A DNA stretch of 64,000 nucleotides from Anaerolineae bacterium (GCA_021463865.1 JAJTXY010000006.1:124001-188000); one strand, 5' to 3'. Shown: positions 31,583 through 42,173, counted from the first letter of the stretch. Program-made: numbers and translations. The notes: generated by a model not told the origin, from the sequence alone.

Positions 31583-34500
31583 ATGTTGGTTGAGATATTT
31601 TTTGTCATAATTGGCCTTGCCTTTATACTGTGGCTATGGGGGTTTACCTATCAACTTCTCCGCAGCCGCCGTTATGAACCGCAGGTCGAAGAAAAACCAA
31701 TCCTCCCTGTCAATTTGCTAGATAATAATGACGGAGTGATTGTAGCTGAGGGACGTGGGCATTTGGTGTATATCAACCAGAATGCCCGCAGTTTGTTTGG
31801 CTTAAATGGAGGCGACCCCAACCTAACCTCGCTTTCATCGCGGGTCGAACCCTCGGATGTATTCCAAGATTTGTTCGCCGATGAGGGCCGGGCATCATTC
31901 CGTTTGGGGATGAAGCGCATCCAAGCGGCCTCCCACGCCATCCCAACCACTGAGGGTCGGCGCATGGTGGTGGTGCTGCGGGATGCCTCGCGTGAAGCCG
32001 CCGACGAAGAACTGCTCGACCCTGAACGCGCCTTGATGGTAGTGCAAGAGGTTAGCCAAACCATCTCAGGCGGTCTCGATTTGCGACAAACTCTTAATAC
32101 TATCCTGACCAGCCTCTCGCGTGTCCTCCAATTCGACGCGGGAGAAATTACCCTGTGGGATAACAATCTCAACGCCCTCCGTCCGGTGGGACGAATTGGG
32201 GATCGGGTATATGCCAATCTACTGGATGAAACGGGCGGGTTGTATGAGATTGATGAGGGTTTTACAGGCTGGATTGCACGCTATCGCCAACCCCTGATGT
32301 TGGGGGATGTGAGCGTGCGTTCGGATGTGCGCCCCAAACTCGAAGCCTTTCCTTTCAAGAGTTATGCAGGTCTGCCTCTGCTGATTAGCAATCGGTTTAT
32401 TGGCACACTGGAACTGACCAGCTATCAGCGCCACGCCTTTGACCATGAAGACCTCGCGTTGCTCCAATCAGTGGCAGGCCAAGCGGCGATTGCGATTGAA
32501 AATGCCCGCCTGTCGGGTGAACAAGCCAGCCGCCTGACCCAACTCTCTGGTCTGCAAGATATTGTTCAAACGATGGGTGAAATGAGTAGCCCCCGTGAAT
32601 TATTTGAACAATTAAGTATGCGAATCGCCGACCTGATGAATGTGGAAGTCTGCGGCCTGCTCCTCTTTGAAGATGATAGCGAATCGCTGGTGAGCCAGTT
32701 ACCCTTTTTTGGTGTGCCGGATTCGGTGATTTCGCTTTACCGCATTCCTGCTCCCCCCAACAGCGCGGGTTATAACATCTGGCAAAATTCACCATGGTGG
32801 TTTAGCAACGACCTGCTCAATAATGAATTGGTCGGGGCGTTGAATATGCGGAATATGGCGGAGGTCATTGGCCTGCGTTCAGCGGCCCTTGTTCCGCTAT
32901 CCATCGGCAACAACCGCATCGGCCTTGTCCAAGTTTCCAACAAGCGTGATGGCGGCGGTTTTAGCGAAGACGACATGCGCCTGTTGAGCATCTTTGCGGC
33001 ACAGGCTACCATCGTTATCGAAAACGCCAACTTGTATGAGCGGGAACGACGCTATGTTGCGGAGTTAGCAGGTCTGCAACAAATGACGCAGGTCATGAAC
33101 GTCGCTGACCAAAGCGAACTGCTCAAAGAGGTGACCCAGCGTATTTCCGGTATGATGCGGGCTGAAATGTGCGGCCTGTTATTCTTTGAAAAAAATACGG
33201 TTCAAGGCGACGAGCAAGAGCATATTCTGGTTGCCCAAAAGCCGTTTTTTGGTATTGATGAGGACGGTATCCAGTTTTATCAAGTGCCTGTCGTATTGGG
33301 ATCGGTTTTTGACCAACTATATGCCGGACGGGATTATTGGTTTACCAATGATTTGAAGATGGAGGTATGGGCCGGGGCGATGAATTTCGCTCAATTGGCC
33401 TCTATGCTCGGTTTCGAGCGCACGTTGATGGTCCCGCTTGTCATTGGTGGACAGCGTATTGGCCTCCTGCAAGTTTCGAATAAGCTGAACGGTGAAGATT
33501 TTACCGATTCCGATGCCCGTTTGATGATGATTGCGTCTGGACAAGCGGCGGTGTTAATTGAGAATGCCCGCCTTTTCCGCGAGGTGGAACGGCTGACGCT
33601 TGAAACCGACACAATGCGGACAATCAGTGAAGCCGCAGCGACCCAAACCGACATTAGCAAGATTTTGGAAGAGTCATTGGGTCGGATTGCGCGATTGTTT
33701 GGCGTACAAGTGGTGGCCGTTGGTTTCTTGGATACGCAGACGGGTGATTTGATCTATGAACCCACTGCGATTTTTGGGACGAAATTAGCCGCCTCGATTG
33801 TGATGGATGCTTATAGTGCCGGATTTGCCAATAGTCCGGTTATCTCACGCCGCCCCTTCCGTACCGAAGATATGGTACGTGATAAACGAGTCTTAACCCC
33901 CTATCGTCAAATCGCTAATCGCCTGAATTTGAAAAACTGCTTGATTGTGCCGTTGGTGATTAACCAGCGTTCATTAGGCGAAATCATCGTTGCCAATCGT
34001 CTGGCAGGTGAATTTACTGAGAGCGATGAACAACTGCTGCTGACGATTGGGGCACAAATTGCCGCCGCTGTCGAACGTGGTCGTCTCACCGCTACCTCCG
34101 ACGCTGAATTACGGGCACGTTTGGAAGAACAAGAATCTATTGAACGCCTTAGCCGCGAACTCGGTGAAACCCTCATTCTGGATCGCCTCTTAGATGTCAT
34201 CCGTAATGAGGTGCTGCGTAGCACCCCTGCCCAAGAGGTATCGGTTGTCCTGTTTAAGCCTTCGTCCGAATGGATGACAGCCGATAAACCCGAAATCGAA
34301 AGCCGCATGGGGCTGACCCAATTGTTCACCGTCGAGACCGTCGGGGCCGATGAAGTGCCGATTTTGCCAATTGAGCGACAGGTCTTGCAAACAGGGGATG
34401 CCGTCACGATTGAAGATTTTGCAGCAGCTTCGATTGCCCCCGGTGTGCCGACAGCCCGTTCCGCGATTGCCCAGCCTGTGCGTCTGGGGAATGAAGTCGC

Positions 34501-37500
34501 CGGGATTATTTCCGTCTTTAGTGACCAACCCTCTGGCCTGCCCGAGCAAACACGTGTCCTGCTTTCACGCCTAAGCCGTCCGGCCTCCTTAGCGGTACGG
34601 AATGCACGGCAGTACAGCGAACAGCTTCAACTCAATGAACGGTTGACCCGCCGGGCTGTGCAATTGCAGCATATTTCCTATCTGGGGCAGTTGCTGCGTG
34701 AAGGTGCTGATCTGGCCCAATTGATGCAAGAAGTCGCCCGTGCCATTAGTGCCACCATCGGTTTCCGCGTGGTGGCGATGAATGTATTGGACGACAAAGT
34801 GCAGTCCTATCGCATGATTGCGGTGGTGGGGGCCGAAATAGCCAAAGAGGAACAGGACAAAACGATTATCCCAGTCGAATATATCGCCGGGATGATGCAA
34901 CCGCGCTGGAAGATTGGCGACTCCTATTTCCTGCCCGCCGAACTCAAGAGCGAATGGCTGCCTGATCAAAAAGACCTGAGCATCCGCACCGACCCTGAAT
35001 TTGCCAAGAAGACTGGCCCACGCGGGTGGCGCAATGAAGATGAACTACTTGTCCCCATTCGTGGCTCAACGGGCAACATGCTCGGTTTCATCTCGGTGGA
35101 CGATCCACGTGATGGCCTGCGTCCCGACGCCGAAGAAGTAGAGTCACTTGAAGTATTCGCGGCACAGGTCGGCTCGATTATTGAAAACTTCCGCTTGGTC
35201 GAAAGTGTGCAGCAAGAAGCGGAATCGGCCCGCCGCGAACGTGACCGTTTAGCACAGTTGCATCTCGTCTCCAGCGAAATCCAGCGTGCCAGTGACATGA
35301 GCGCCCGCCTGCAAGCCGTTGCCGATGGTATTGTTTCGGCAGGTTGGCAGCGGGTGCAGATTACCCTGCGCGATGAAAAACTAGAACCCTCCTTGCTGAT
35401 TTATTCGGGCTATGACCCCGAAGAAGCCAGCAATCTATATGGCAAACTACTCCCCGGCAAGATTTGGCGCGAACGCTTTAACGACCTCGCATTCCATGAT
35501 CTGCGTGTCGGGCGAGCCTATTATCTACGCTATAACCATCCTTGGGTGCAAAAGAATATCTTCCGAGGTCGCCCCCCAACCCCGCGCGAAGTGAGTGAGG
35601 ATGACTGGCATCCGCAGGACGTGTTATATCTACCCCTGTATGGACAAGACCAGAAGCGTATCATCGGCTTGATTCGCATGGGGATGCCTATTGATGGCAA
35701 ACGCCCCACCGAAGACAGCCTGCAACCCATTGAATTGTTCGCGCTGCAAGCATCGGCGGCAATCGAAAATACGCGGTTGTATCAAGAAACCGCCCGTCAA
35801 GCCGAAACCGAACAGCGGCTGAACGAATTGATGGAAGCGATGGCTTCTACACTTGACCAGACCGAAATTGTACGGGCACTGGCGGGTGGATTGAAGCCGT
35901 TTGTGGTGTTTACTCGTATGCACCTTGCCCTGCCTGCGGGTGAAAACGCCGCCAACTTTGAAATGACCCGCGTTGAATTGACGCCGGATGGCCGTGTTCA
36001 CATTTTCCCGGATAATCCCATTCCGACCAGTGGTACGGCGCTGGGTATTGTGTTTGTGACGGGTCGTTCTCAAACTTTTGAAACGGGTCTAGGTACCTCT
36101 TTTGAAGCCTACGAAGACCTGCCGATTTGGGCGGCTGAAGGCGAACGCATGATGCTGATGGTGCCGATGATCGCGGGTGGTAAAACGCTCGGCGTATTGC
36201 GGCTCGGCAGTGAGTTGGGTGGGACGTTTGGATTAACCGACTCAGACAGCATGACACTGGTTCAACGTATGGCGAACCTGTCGGCTGTGTCTATCCAAAA
36301 CTCGCGCTTGTTTGGCTCGCTAGAAGAAAGCACCTCGTTTAACGAAGCGGTGGTGCAGTCCATTCAACAGGGTATCGTTGTGTTGGATGCCGAACTGCGG
36401 ATTCAATTGGCAAACGCCTTCATGATTAGCCACTATGGTTGGAGTCCGGATGTGGTAGGCCGCCAGTTGTTTGATTATCGGCCTGAATTCCGTGATTTCC
36501 TTGAAGACCCATTGCGTGAAGCCCTAACCACTGGGCGCGAGTATCATCAGTTTGACCTGCAAGATATTGACTCGGATGGCCGCCTTGTCATTCGCAACTT
36601 CTATACCTACCCGCTACGTCAGCGCGAACGTATTACGGGTATCGTGCTGTTGGTCGAAGACATTACGCAGCGTGCGGTTTTGGAAGCCAACCTTGCCACC
36701 CAAGCCGAACAATTAGCGACCCTAACCGCTGTGTCCAGCCAGATGACCGGTACGCTCAAACCCGACGAAGTGGTTGAGGTCGTGTTGGATGCCTTGGATA
36801 ACGTGATTCCATATGATGGCGCAGTGGTATGGCTACTTGATCCCAAATATCCAGACCGCTTGCAGATCGCGGCGGCGCGTGGGTTCTATGACCCCGGTAC
36901 AGCCTCATCACGCGAACTGATTGGCCTGTGGGTTGAGATTGACAGCAGCGAACTGTTCCGCGATATGTCGGCTAACCGTAAAGTGATTAATGTCGGCGAT
37001 ACTACCAGCGGCGATCCTCGATTCCCCTATGGTGAGGCGCGTGTGTATAAAAATTGGCTGGGTGTGCCGCTGATTTCTAAGAGTGAAATCATCGGCGTGC
37101 TGCAATTGGAAAAGAAGCAGGCCAGTTTCTACAACAGCCAACATGAGCAACTACTCCAAACGTTTGCCAACCAGTCGGCAGTCGCGTTAAGCAATGCCCA
37201 GTTGTTTGCTGAAACCCAAGATCGTGCCGAAGAACTCAATCGTCAGGCCGAGCGTTTGGCCCTGCTCAATCGGGTTTCGGTGTCGCTGTCCCAGTCCCTC
37301 GATATTGAAAATGTCTTTGAAATCACCCTGCGCGAGACCGCCATTGCTCTAAATGTGCCTGAAGCCGCCGCAATCAAGGTGGATCAGGAAACGGGTATTT
37401 GTAAGGTGTTGATTGAACACCCGCGTGGCGATGAAGAGCCGTCACTGGTCTTTACGATGGGGGATAACGCCCTGATGCAGCGTATCCGTGAAGCTCTGCT

Positions 37501-40500
37501 GCCACAGGTGATTGAAAATGTGCAGACCGATACCCCGATTACTCGTGCTGCCCGCGAAATCATGCGTCGTAAGGAAGATGTACAGACGACGTTGATTGTG
37601 CCGTTGGTGATTAGTGGTTCGATTATCGGGGCGATGCGTTTTGATATTTTGGAACCGAATGCCCGGTTTACCAGCGAACAAATTGACCTTGCCCAAACGC
37701 TTGCCAGCCAAGCTGCCATCGCCGTGCAAAACGCGGGCTTATATGAACAATCGGTTCAACGTACCTATCAACTGGAAACCTTGTTCGAGGCGGCCCAATC
37801 TACGGCAGTCACACTCGACCTTGAAGACGCGATGCGCCGTGTCGTAACACAGATGTTGATCGCTCTGCGGGCCGATACCTGTTCGGTGATGACATGGGAC
37901 AACATTGAAAACAACTTGGTTTTGAGCGAATCAGCGAGTACATGGGTTGAAGAAGTGCCACACGACCCCAAAGGCACAGTCTACGATTTAGCCAAGTATC
38001 CGCTGCGTATGAGCGTTCTGAATGATCGCCGCGTGATTAGCATCCGTTCTGATGACCCGAACGCCGATGAAGCCGAAGTCGCTTCGATGCAGGGTGCTAG
38101 TGTGACTTCACGGGTGCTTGTTCCTCTAATTGTGAATGAGGTGTCCATCGGGATTGCCCAACTCGATTTGCGCGAAAAAGGCCGCTATGTTGAACCCAGC
38201 CAAATTCGACTGCTGCGTACCCTTGCCAGCCAAGCCGCGATTGCCATTGAAAATGCTCGTTTGCAGACCGAGACACGCAGCCAAATTGAAGAACTTTACC
38301 TCATCAATGATCTCTCGATGGCGGTGTCCAGCACGGTAGACTTTGACCAGATTTTGGAAAAAATCCGCGATCAACTACCCATGCTAACCGATGCCCAATT
38401 TGTCTATGTGGCGTTGTATGACCGTGAAAAGAACGAAATTCAGTTCCCGGTTGCAATTGACCAACTCGGCGACGATGTGCCTATTTCAAACTATGCCCCT
38501 ACACCTAAAGATGAGTTTGGGTATATCATCCAGCGGCGTGCGCCTCTACTCATGGCGGGCTTGAGCCTAAGTCAAATTCGCGCCAATTTAGGCATAACCG
38601 AGACTTTGTTCCCGACAGCCATGTGTTTCCTCGGCGTGCCGATGTTTGCCGGGGATGAATTGACGGGTATTTTGGCAGTGCGGGACGATGAAAATGCCCG
38701 TAAGTTCAGCCTAAACGACCAGCGTATTTTGAATACAGTCGGCGCTCAATTGGCGGTGGCCCTGCAAAATGCCCGCTTGTTCAAGCAGATGTCCGCCTTT
38801 ACCGAGACATTGGAACGGCGTGTGTCGGAACGTACTTCGCAGTTGGAGCAGGAACGTCAGCGCCTCAGCACTCTTTATAACATCACATCAGAAATTGCGG
38901 CCGCCACCCTCGACCTTGACCGTATTTTGAACAGTACCCTTGAAGCAGTATCGGAGGCGATTGGGTCCACGAGTTCTGTCGTATTGGCGATTGATGATAT
39001 TTCGGATCGGCTGTATGTCTTGACCCATCGTGGATTGGACGTGGACGACGAATCAGACCGTTTGCAGCTTCGCCAGAATGAAGGCTTGGCTGGATGGGTG
39101 ATTCAAAATCGGCAGGGGTTGGTGTTGCCAGATGTGCAAAAAGACCCACGCTGGTTGTCCATTACGGATCGTGATCGTCAACCACGTGCGTGTGTCGCAG
39201 CCTTGCTAGAAAGTGCCGAAGATATTCGCGGGGTGATTATGTTCTTTAACGAAGCGACGGGTGTGTTTAACGATGAACACCTGCGTCTCGTGGTTGCCGC
39301 CGCAACGCAACTTGCCAATGCCATGAACAACAGTGAGTTGTACGTCCTTATCCGTGATCAGGCCGAACGTCTAGGCGCGATTTTGCGGCAGGAGCAAGTC
39401 GAATCTACTAAGAACACCGCCACCTTGAACTCCATCGCAGACGGTGTAATGTATGCCAATGAAAAAGGCATCATCCGCGTGTTTAACAATACAGCGGAAC
39501 GCATTCTGGGCCTTTCCAGTGACCAAGTGCTCAATCGCCATATCCGCGAATTGACAGGAATTTATGGTGGACGTGCGACGGGTTGGGCTGAGACACTGGA
39601 AAACTGGATGCAGAACCCGACCCATCATCTGGATAAAGCCGAGCAGTTTGTTGAAGAACTGCTGACGTTGGAAGATGAGCGTGTCGTCAGTGTGCGTTTG
39701 ACCCCCGTGAACATGGGCGATCAATTCCTCGGTACGGTGTCTGTTTTCCGTGATATTACACGCGAAGTCGAAGTAGATCGCCTCAAGAGTGAATTTGTGG
39801 CGACGGTATCTCACGAACTGCGTACCCCGATGACCAGCATCAAAGGGTATGCAGACTTGCTGTTGTTAGGGGCGGCGGGTGAAATTACCGAAGCCCAACA
39901 GCGCTTCTTGCAGACCATTAAACAAAACGCTGACCGCCTGAGCATCTTGGTGAACGATTTACTGGAAGTGTCCCGTATTGATCAGGGTCGGATGCCACTG
40001 CGATTCGCTCCGGTGGAGGTTGGCGAAGTTCTACAAACCGTGCGGACGCACCTTGAAGGGCGCATCAAAGATCAAGACAAGTCCATGATACTAGAAATGG
40101 ATGTTCCGAATGATATGCCACGTGTTCGCGCAGATTATGATAAAATCATTCAAGTCGTCCAGAATATTGCGGATAATGCCTTCAACTATACGCCGGAAGG
40201 AGGCACAATCCGTCTAAGCGCCCAATATGTGCCGGACGATGAGGCGGTTATTTTTGTTGTCCGTGATAGTGGGATTGGCATCCCACCGGAAGTGCAAGGT
40301 CGCGTCTTTGAGCGTTTCTTCCGGGGTGATGAATATAGTGAAGTCGTGATGGATACTCCCGGTACCGGCCTCGGTTTAGCCATTGTGAAAGAATTGGTCG
40401 GGATGCACAACGGTACCATCTGGTTAGAAAGTGTCGTTGGCAAGGGCACTACCTTCTATGTCAAACTTCCAGTAGCAGTAGATACGCTGGAGACAGAAGA

Positions 40501-40513
40501 TAATCAGAACTAG
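31583..40513 (+). CDS. Giant sensor histidine kinase with 13 GAF-like domains
   Basis: A 2976-residue kinase with one N-terminal membrane helix (about 5-26). A divergent PAS-like segment (about 45-130) is followed by eight GAF-like domains (about 147-1577), a PAS domain (about 1587-1700), four more GAFs (1713-2398), a coiled coil, a 13th GAF (2427-2587), another PAS (2611-2727), then HisKA and HATPase_c. Domain ends recur as 'IENARL'/'IQNSRL'-type motifs. The kinase core is canonical: phospho-acceptor His2744 in 'VSHELRTPMTS', N box 'NIADNAFNYT', G1 'DSGIGIP' and G2 'GTGLGLAIVKELV'. Nearly all of the protein would be cytosolic. Flanking response regulators suggest it phosphorylates both. GAF boundaries are by eye and approximate. 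Confidence 0.92.
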   Translation: MLVEIFFVIIGLAFILWLWGFTYQLLRSRRYEPQVEEKPILPVNLLDNNDGVIVAEGRGHLVYINQNARSLFGLNGGDPNLTSLSSRVEPSDVFQDLFADEGRASFRLGMKRIQAASHAIPTTEGRRMVVVLRDASREAADEELLDPERALMVVQEVSQTISGGLDLRQTLNTILTSLSRVLQFDAGEITLWDNNLNALRPVGRIGDRVYANLLDETGGLYEIDEGFTGWIARYRQPLMLGDVSVRSDVRPKLEAFPFKSYAGLPLLISNRFIGTLELTSYQRHAFDHEDLALLQSVAGQAAIAIENARLSGEQASRLTQLSGLQDIVQTMGEMSSPRELFEQLSMRIADLMNVEVCGLLLFEDDSESLVSQLPFFGVPDSVISLYRIPAPPNSAGYNIWQNSPWWFSNDLLNNELVGALNMRNMAEVIGLRSAALVPLSIGNNRIGLVQVSNKRDGGGFSEDDMRLLSIFAAQATIVIENANLYERERRYVAELAGLQQMTQVMNVADQSELLKEVTQRISGMMRAEMCGLLFFEKNTVQGDEQEHILVAQKPFFGIDEDGIQFYQVPVVLGSVFDQLYAGRDYWFTNDLKMEVWAGAMNFAQLASMLGFERTLMVPLVIGGQRIGLLQVSNKLNGEDFTDSDARLMMIASGQAAVLIENARLFREVERLTLETDTMRTISEAAATQTDISKILEESLGRIARLFGVQVVAVGFLDTQTGDLIYEPTAIFGTKLAASIVMDAYSAGFANSPVISRRPFRTEDMVRDKRVLTPYRQIANRLNLKNCLIVPLVINQRSLGEIIVANRLAGEFTESDEQLLLTIGAQIAAAVERGRLTATSDAELRARLEEQESIERLSRELGETLILDRLLDVIRNEVLRSTPAQEVSVVLFKPSSEWMTADKPEIESRMGLTQLFTVETVGADEVPILPIERQVLQTGDAVTIEDFAAASIAPGVPTARSAIAQPVRLGNEVAGIISVFSDQPSGLPEQTRVLLSRLSRPASLAVRNARQYSEQLQLNERLTRRAVQLQHISYLGQLLREGADLAQLMQEVARAISATIGFRVVAMNVLDDKVQSYRMIAVVGAEIAKEEQDKTIIPVEYIAGMMQPRWKIGDSYFLPAELKSEWLPDQKDLSIRTDPEFAKKTGPRGWRNEDELLVPIRGSTGNMLGFISVDDPRDGLRPDAEEVESLEVFAAQVGSIIENFRLVESVQQEAESARRERDRLAQLHLVSSEIQRASDMSARLQAVADGIVSAGWQRVQITLRDEKLEPSLLIYSGYDPEEASNLYGKLLPGKIWRERFNDLAFHDLRVGRAYYLRYNHPWVQKNIFRGRPPTPREVSEDDWHPQDVLYLPLYGQDQKRIIGLIRMGMPIDGKRPTEDSLQPIELFALQASAAIENTRLYQETARQAETEQRLNELMEAMASTLDQTEIVRALAGGLKPFVVFTRMHLALPAGENAANFEMTRVELTPDGRVHIFPDNPIPTSGTALGIVFVTGRSQTFETGLGTSFEAYEDLPIWAAEGERMMLMVPMIAGGKTLGVLRLGSELGGTFGLTDSDSMTLVQRMANLSAVSIQNSRLFGSLEESTSFNEAVVQSIQQGIVVLDAELRIQLANAFMISHYGWSPDVVGRQLFDYRPEFRDFLEDPLREALTTGREYHQFDLQDIDSDGRLVIRNFYTYPLRQRERITGIVLLVEDITQRAVLEANLATQAEQLATLTAVSSQMTGTLKPDEVVEVVLDALDNVIPYDGAVVWLLDPKYPDRLQIAAARGFYDPGTASSRELIGLWVEIDSSELFRDMSANRKVINVGDTTSGDPRFPYGEARVYKNWLGVPLISKSEIIGVLQLEKKQASFYNSQHEQLLQTFANQSAVALSNAQLFAETQDRAEELNRQAERLALLNRVSVSLSQSLDIENVFEITLRETAIALNVPEAAAIKVDQETGICKVLIEHPRGDEEPSLVFTMGDNALMQRIREALLPQVIENVQTDTPITRAAREIMRRKEDVQTTLIVPLVISGSIIGAMRFDILEPNARFTSEQIDLAQTLASQAAIAVQNAGLYEQSVQRTYQLETLFEAAQSTAVTLDLEDAMRRVVTQMLIALRADTCSVMTWDNIENNLVLSESASTWVEEVPHDPKGTVYDLAKYPLRMSVLNDRRVISIRSDDPNADEAEVASMQGASVTSRVLVPLIVNEVSIGIAQLDLREKGRYVEPSQIRLLRTLASQAAIAIENARLQTETRSQIEELYLINDLSMAVSSTVDFDQILEKIRDQLPMLTDAQFVYVALYDREKNEIQFPVAIDQLGDDVPISNYAPTPKDEFGYIIQRRAPLLMAGLSLSQIRANLGITETLFPTAMCFLGVPMFAGDELTGILAVRDDENARKFSLNDQRILNTVGAQLAVALQNARLFKQMSAFTETLERRVSERTSQLEQERQRLSTLYNITSEIAAATLDLDRILNSTLEAVSEAIGSTSSVVLAIDDISDRLYVLTHRGLDVDDESDRLQLRQNEGLAGWVIQNRQGLVLPDVQKDPRWLSITDRDRQPRACVAALLESAEDIRGVIMFFNEATGVFNDEHLRLVVAAATQLANAMNNSELYVLIRDQAERLGAILRQEQVESTKNTATLNSIADGVMYANEKGIIRVFNNTAERILGLSSDQVLNRHIRELTGIYGGRATGWAETLENWMQNPTHHLDKAEQFVEELLTLEDERVVSVRLTPVNMGDQFLGTVSVFRDITREVEVDRLKSEFVATVSHELRTPMTSIKGYADLLLLGAAGEITEAQQRFLQTIKQNADRLSILVNDLLEVSRIDQGRMPLRFAPVEVGEVLQTVRTHLEGRIKDQDKSMILEMDVPNDMPRVRADYDKIIQVVQNIADNAFNYTPEGGTIRLSAQYVPDDEAVIFVVRDSGIGIPPEVQGRVFERFFRGDEYSEVVMDTPGTGLGLAIVKELVGMHNGTIWLESVVGKGTTFYVKLPVAVDTLETEDNQN

Positions 40514-40558
40514 GATTATTCGGGCAAACAATCTAGGAAGTGAGTTGCAGGAAAGCGT

Positions 40559-40936
40559 ATGGCTAAAATTTTGATAGCTGAGGATGAGCGCGACATCCGC
40601 GACCTGATTGAGTTTACACTCAAGTTTGCGGGTCATGAAGTCGTCAAAGCTGCCAATGGGGCAGAGGCAGTCGAGCTTGCCCCGACGGTGATGCCCGACT
40701 TAATCATGATGGATGTGCGGATGCCCAAGATGACCGGGTATGAAGCCTGCAAAGCGATCAAAGAAATTGAATCGGTCAAACATGTCCCAGTGGTTTTTCT
40801 TTCCGCCAAAGGTCAAGAATCAGAAATTGATACAGGCCTTGAAGCTGGGGCATTTGAGTATATCCTCAAACCATTTTCGCCAGAACTGCTTACACGCCGT
40901 ATAGCGGAGATTCTGGCCCAGTTTAATATTAAATAG
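40559..40936 (+). CDS. Single-domain response regulator
   Basis: A 125-residue CheY-like receiver with no output domain. The acidic cluster is 'IAEDERD', the phospho-acceptor Asp lies in 'LIMMDVRMPKMTG', the Thr/Ser position is 'VVFLSAKG' and the Lys is in 'FEYILKPF'. A strong AGGAAA Shine-Dalgarno precedes ATG 40559, 45 nt after the giant kinase's stop. Being flanked and co-directional with that kinase it is the likely terminal phosphate carrier or a sink in a relay. Similar stand-alone receivers in cell-cycle or motility pathways act by protein contact. Confidence 0.88.
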   Translation: MAKILIAEDERDIRDLIEFTLKFAGHEVVKAANGAEAVELAPTVMPDLIMMDVRMPKMTGYEACKAIKEIESVKHVPVVFLSAKGQESEIDTGLEAGAFEYILKPFSPELLTRRIAEILAQFNIK

Positions 40937-40965
40937 CGGGTCACGGAAGGCAGATTTAGCCACGC

Positions 40966-42150
40966 ATGAGCGCCATTTCAATCGGCAGCGACCTTGTACA
41001 TTATGAAGTGCTCGGCAGGGGTAAACCAGTGGTGTTGCTCCATAGCTGGTTGGGGTCATGGCGGTATTGGATTCCGACCATGCAGCAACTCAGCGTGAAA
41101 TATCGCACCTATGCCCTTGACTTATGGGGATTTGGAGATTCTGGTAAAAACTATCCCCAATATGGCCTTGAGGGACAAACCGAGCTTTTGCGCGATTTTG
41201 TAAATAAGATGGGGATTCCCAAAGCGGTGTTTATTGGACATGGGTTAGGGGCTGCTGTCATTACCCATTTTGCTAATGACCCGGAGTGCCGTTCGATTGT
41301 CCATCGGTTGATGGCGATTGCACCACCGTTATTTGATATGGCCCCCCGCCCCTTGACGGCTAATACGGCCCAACAAAAGTCCCCGCTACCTGCCATCGCG
41401 CCTGTCGCTTCCAATGAGGCGGTTGTCGCTGGAATGAGCAGCAGTGGTGCGGCAGATGCCCCTACCTTGATTCGGCCCACCAGCGATATTGACCGGGAAA
41501 AATTGCGCCAAGCTGCCCTCGCCGCAGGGTTAGATGGATTGGCCTCACGCATTAAAACCAATACAACCGCCAATCCTACACCCACGACGACACCAGCCAA
41601 TCCTGCTCCATCAGAAGCACCAAGTACCCCAGCTCCCGTTGCGCCAACTCCCCCCGCCGCCGCTGTTGAGGAGACCCGTCTGAGCGGTCAGCCGACACCC
41701 GCCAAAGGGACACAGGCCTTGCTTAATAATCCAATCGCGGGGCTGATGGGAGATATGAACCCACTAAATATGCTAAAAGCGCATGTGGATAACTCGTCCA
41801 GCGATTTTGAAAAATTAAAAGCAGAAGTGGCGAAGGTTAAATCGGATGTGATTGCCGCCAGCACCGATTCATTTAAACATATCAACACCTTCCGCGAATT
41901 GTTGCAGGTGGCCGCTCCAACGGTTGTGTTATTGGGTGAGGCCGACACTTTTATGAAGCTACCCGAAGAAACGGTCTTATCTCAGCTTTCGGCCCGTCAG
42001 CAGTTCAACTTGACAGTCATGGAGGGGATTCGGCACTTCCCAATGTTAGAAGATCCCGCCAAATTTACCCGTTTCCTGCGCGATTTTTTGGAAACACCGG
42101 ATGTAACCGATTTGGCGATGAAAGAGGAATGGCGACGACGCACGCGGTAA
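40966..42150 (+). CDS. Alpha/beta-hydrolase-fold protein with the nucleophile replaced by Gly
   Basis: A 394-residue protein. The N-terminal half of an alpha/beta hydrolase is clear ('VVLLHSWLGSWRYW', 'YALDLWGFGDSG'), but the nucleophile elbow reads 'IGHGLGAAV', with Gly93 in place of Ser. The catalytic Asp ('LLGEADTFM') and His ('GIRHFPMLED') positions are kept near the C-terminus. Between them a Pro/Ala/Thr-rich insert of about 150 residues (APSTPAPVAPTPPAAAVEE-like) and a helical stretch replace the usual lid. It begins 30 nt after the response-regulator gene, so it may be part of that operon. A binding or scaffold role is more likely than ester hydrolysis. Confidence 0.72.
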   Translation: MSAISIGSDLVHYEVLGRGKPVVLLHSWLGSWRYWIPTMQQLSVKYRTYALDLWGFGDSGKNYPQYGLEGQTELLRDFVNKMGIPKAVFIGHGLGAAVITHFANDPECRSIVHRLMAIAPPLFDMAPRPLTANTAQQKSPLPAIAPVASNEAVVAGMSSSGAADAPTLIRPTSDIDREKLRQAALAAGLDGLASRIKTNTTANPTPTTTPANPAPSEAPSTPAPVAPTPPAAAVEETRLSGQPTPAKGTQALLNNPIAGLMGDMNPLNMLKAHVDNSSSDFEKLKAEVAKVKSDVIAASTDSFKHINTFRELLQVAAPTVVLLGEADTFMKLPEETVLSQLSARQQFNLTVMEGIRHFPMLEDPAKFTRFLRDFLETPDVTDLAMKEEWRRRTR

Positions 42151-42173
42151 GGGTCTGGGCAATAAGAATACGG

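Noticed and set aside
36619-37150. Minus-strand ORFs inside the giant kinase gene
   Set aside because: They are short, lack domains, and the plus-strand frame is continuous with strong GAF and PAS features across the region.
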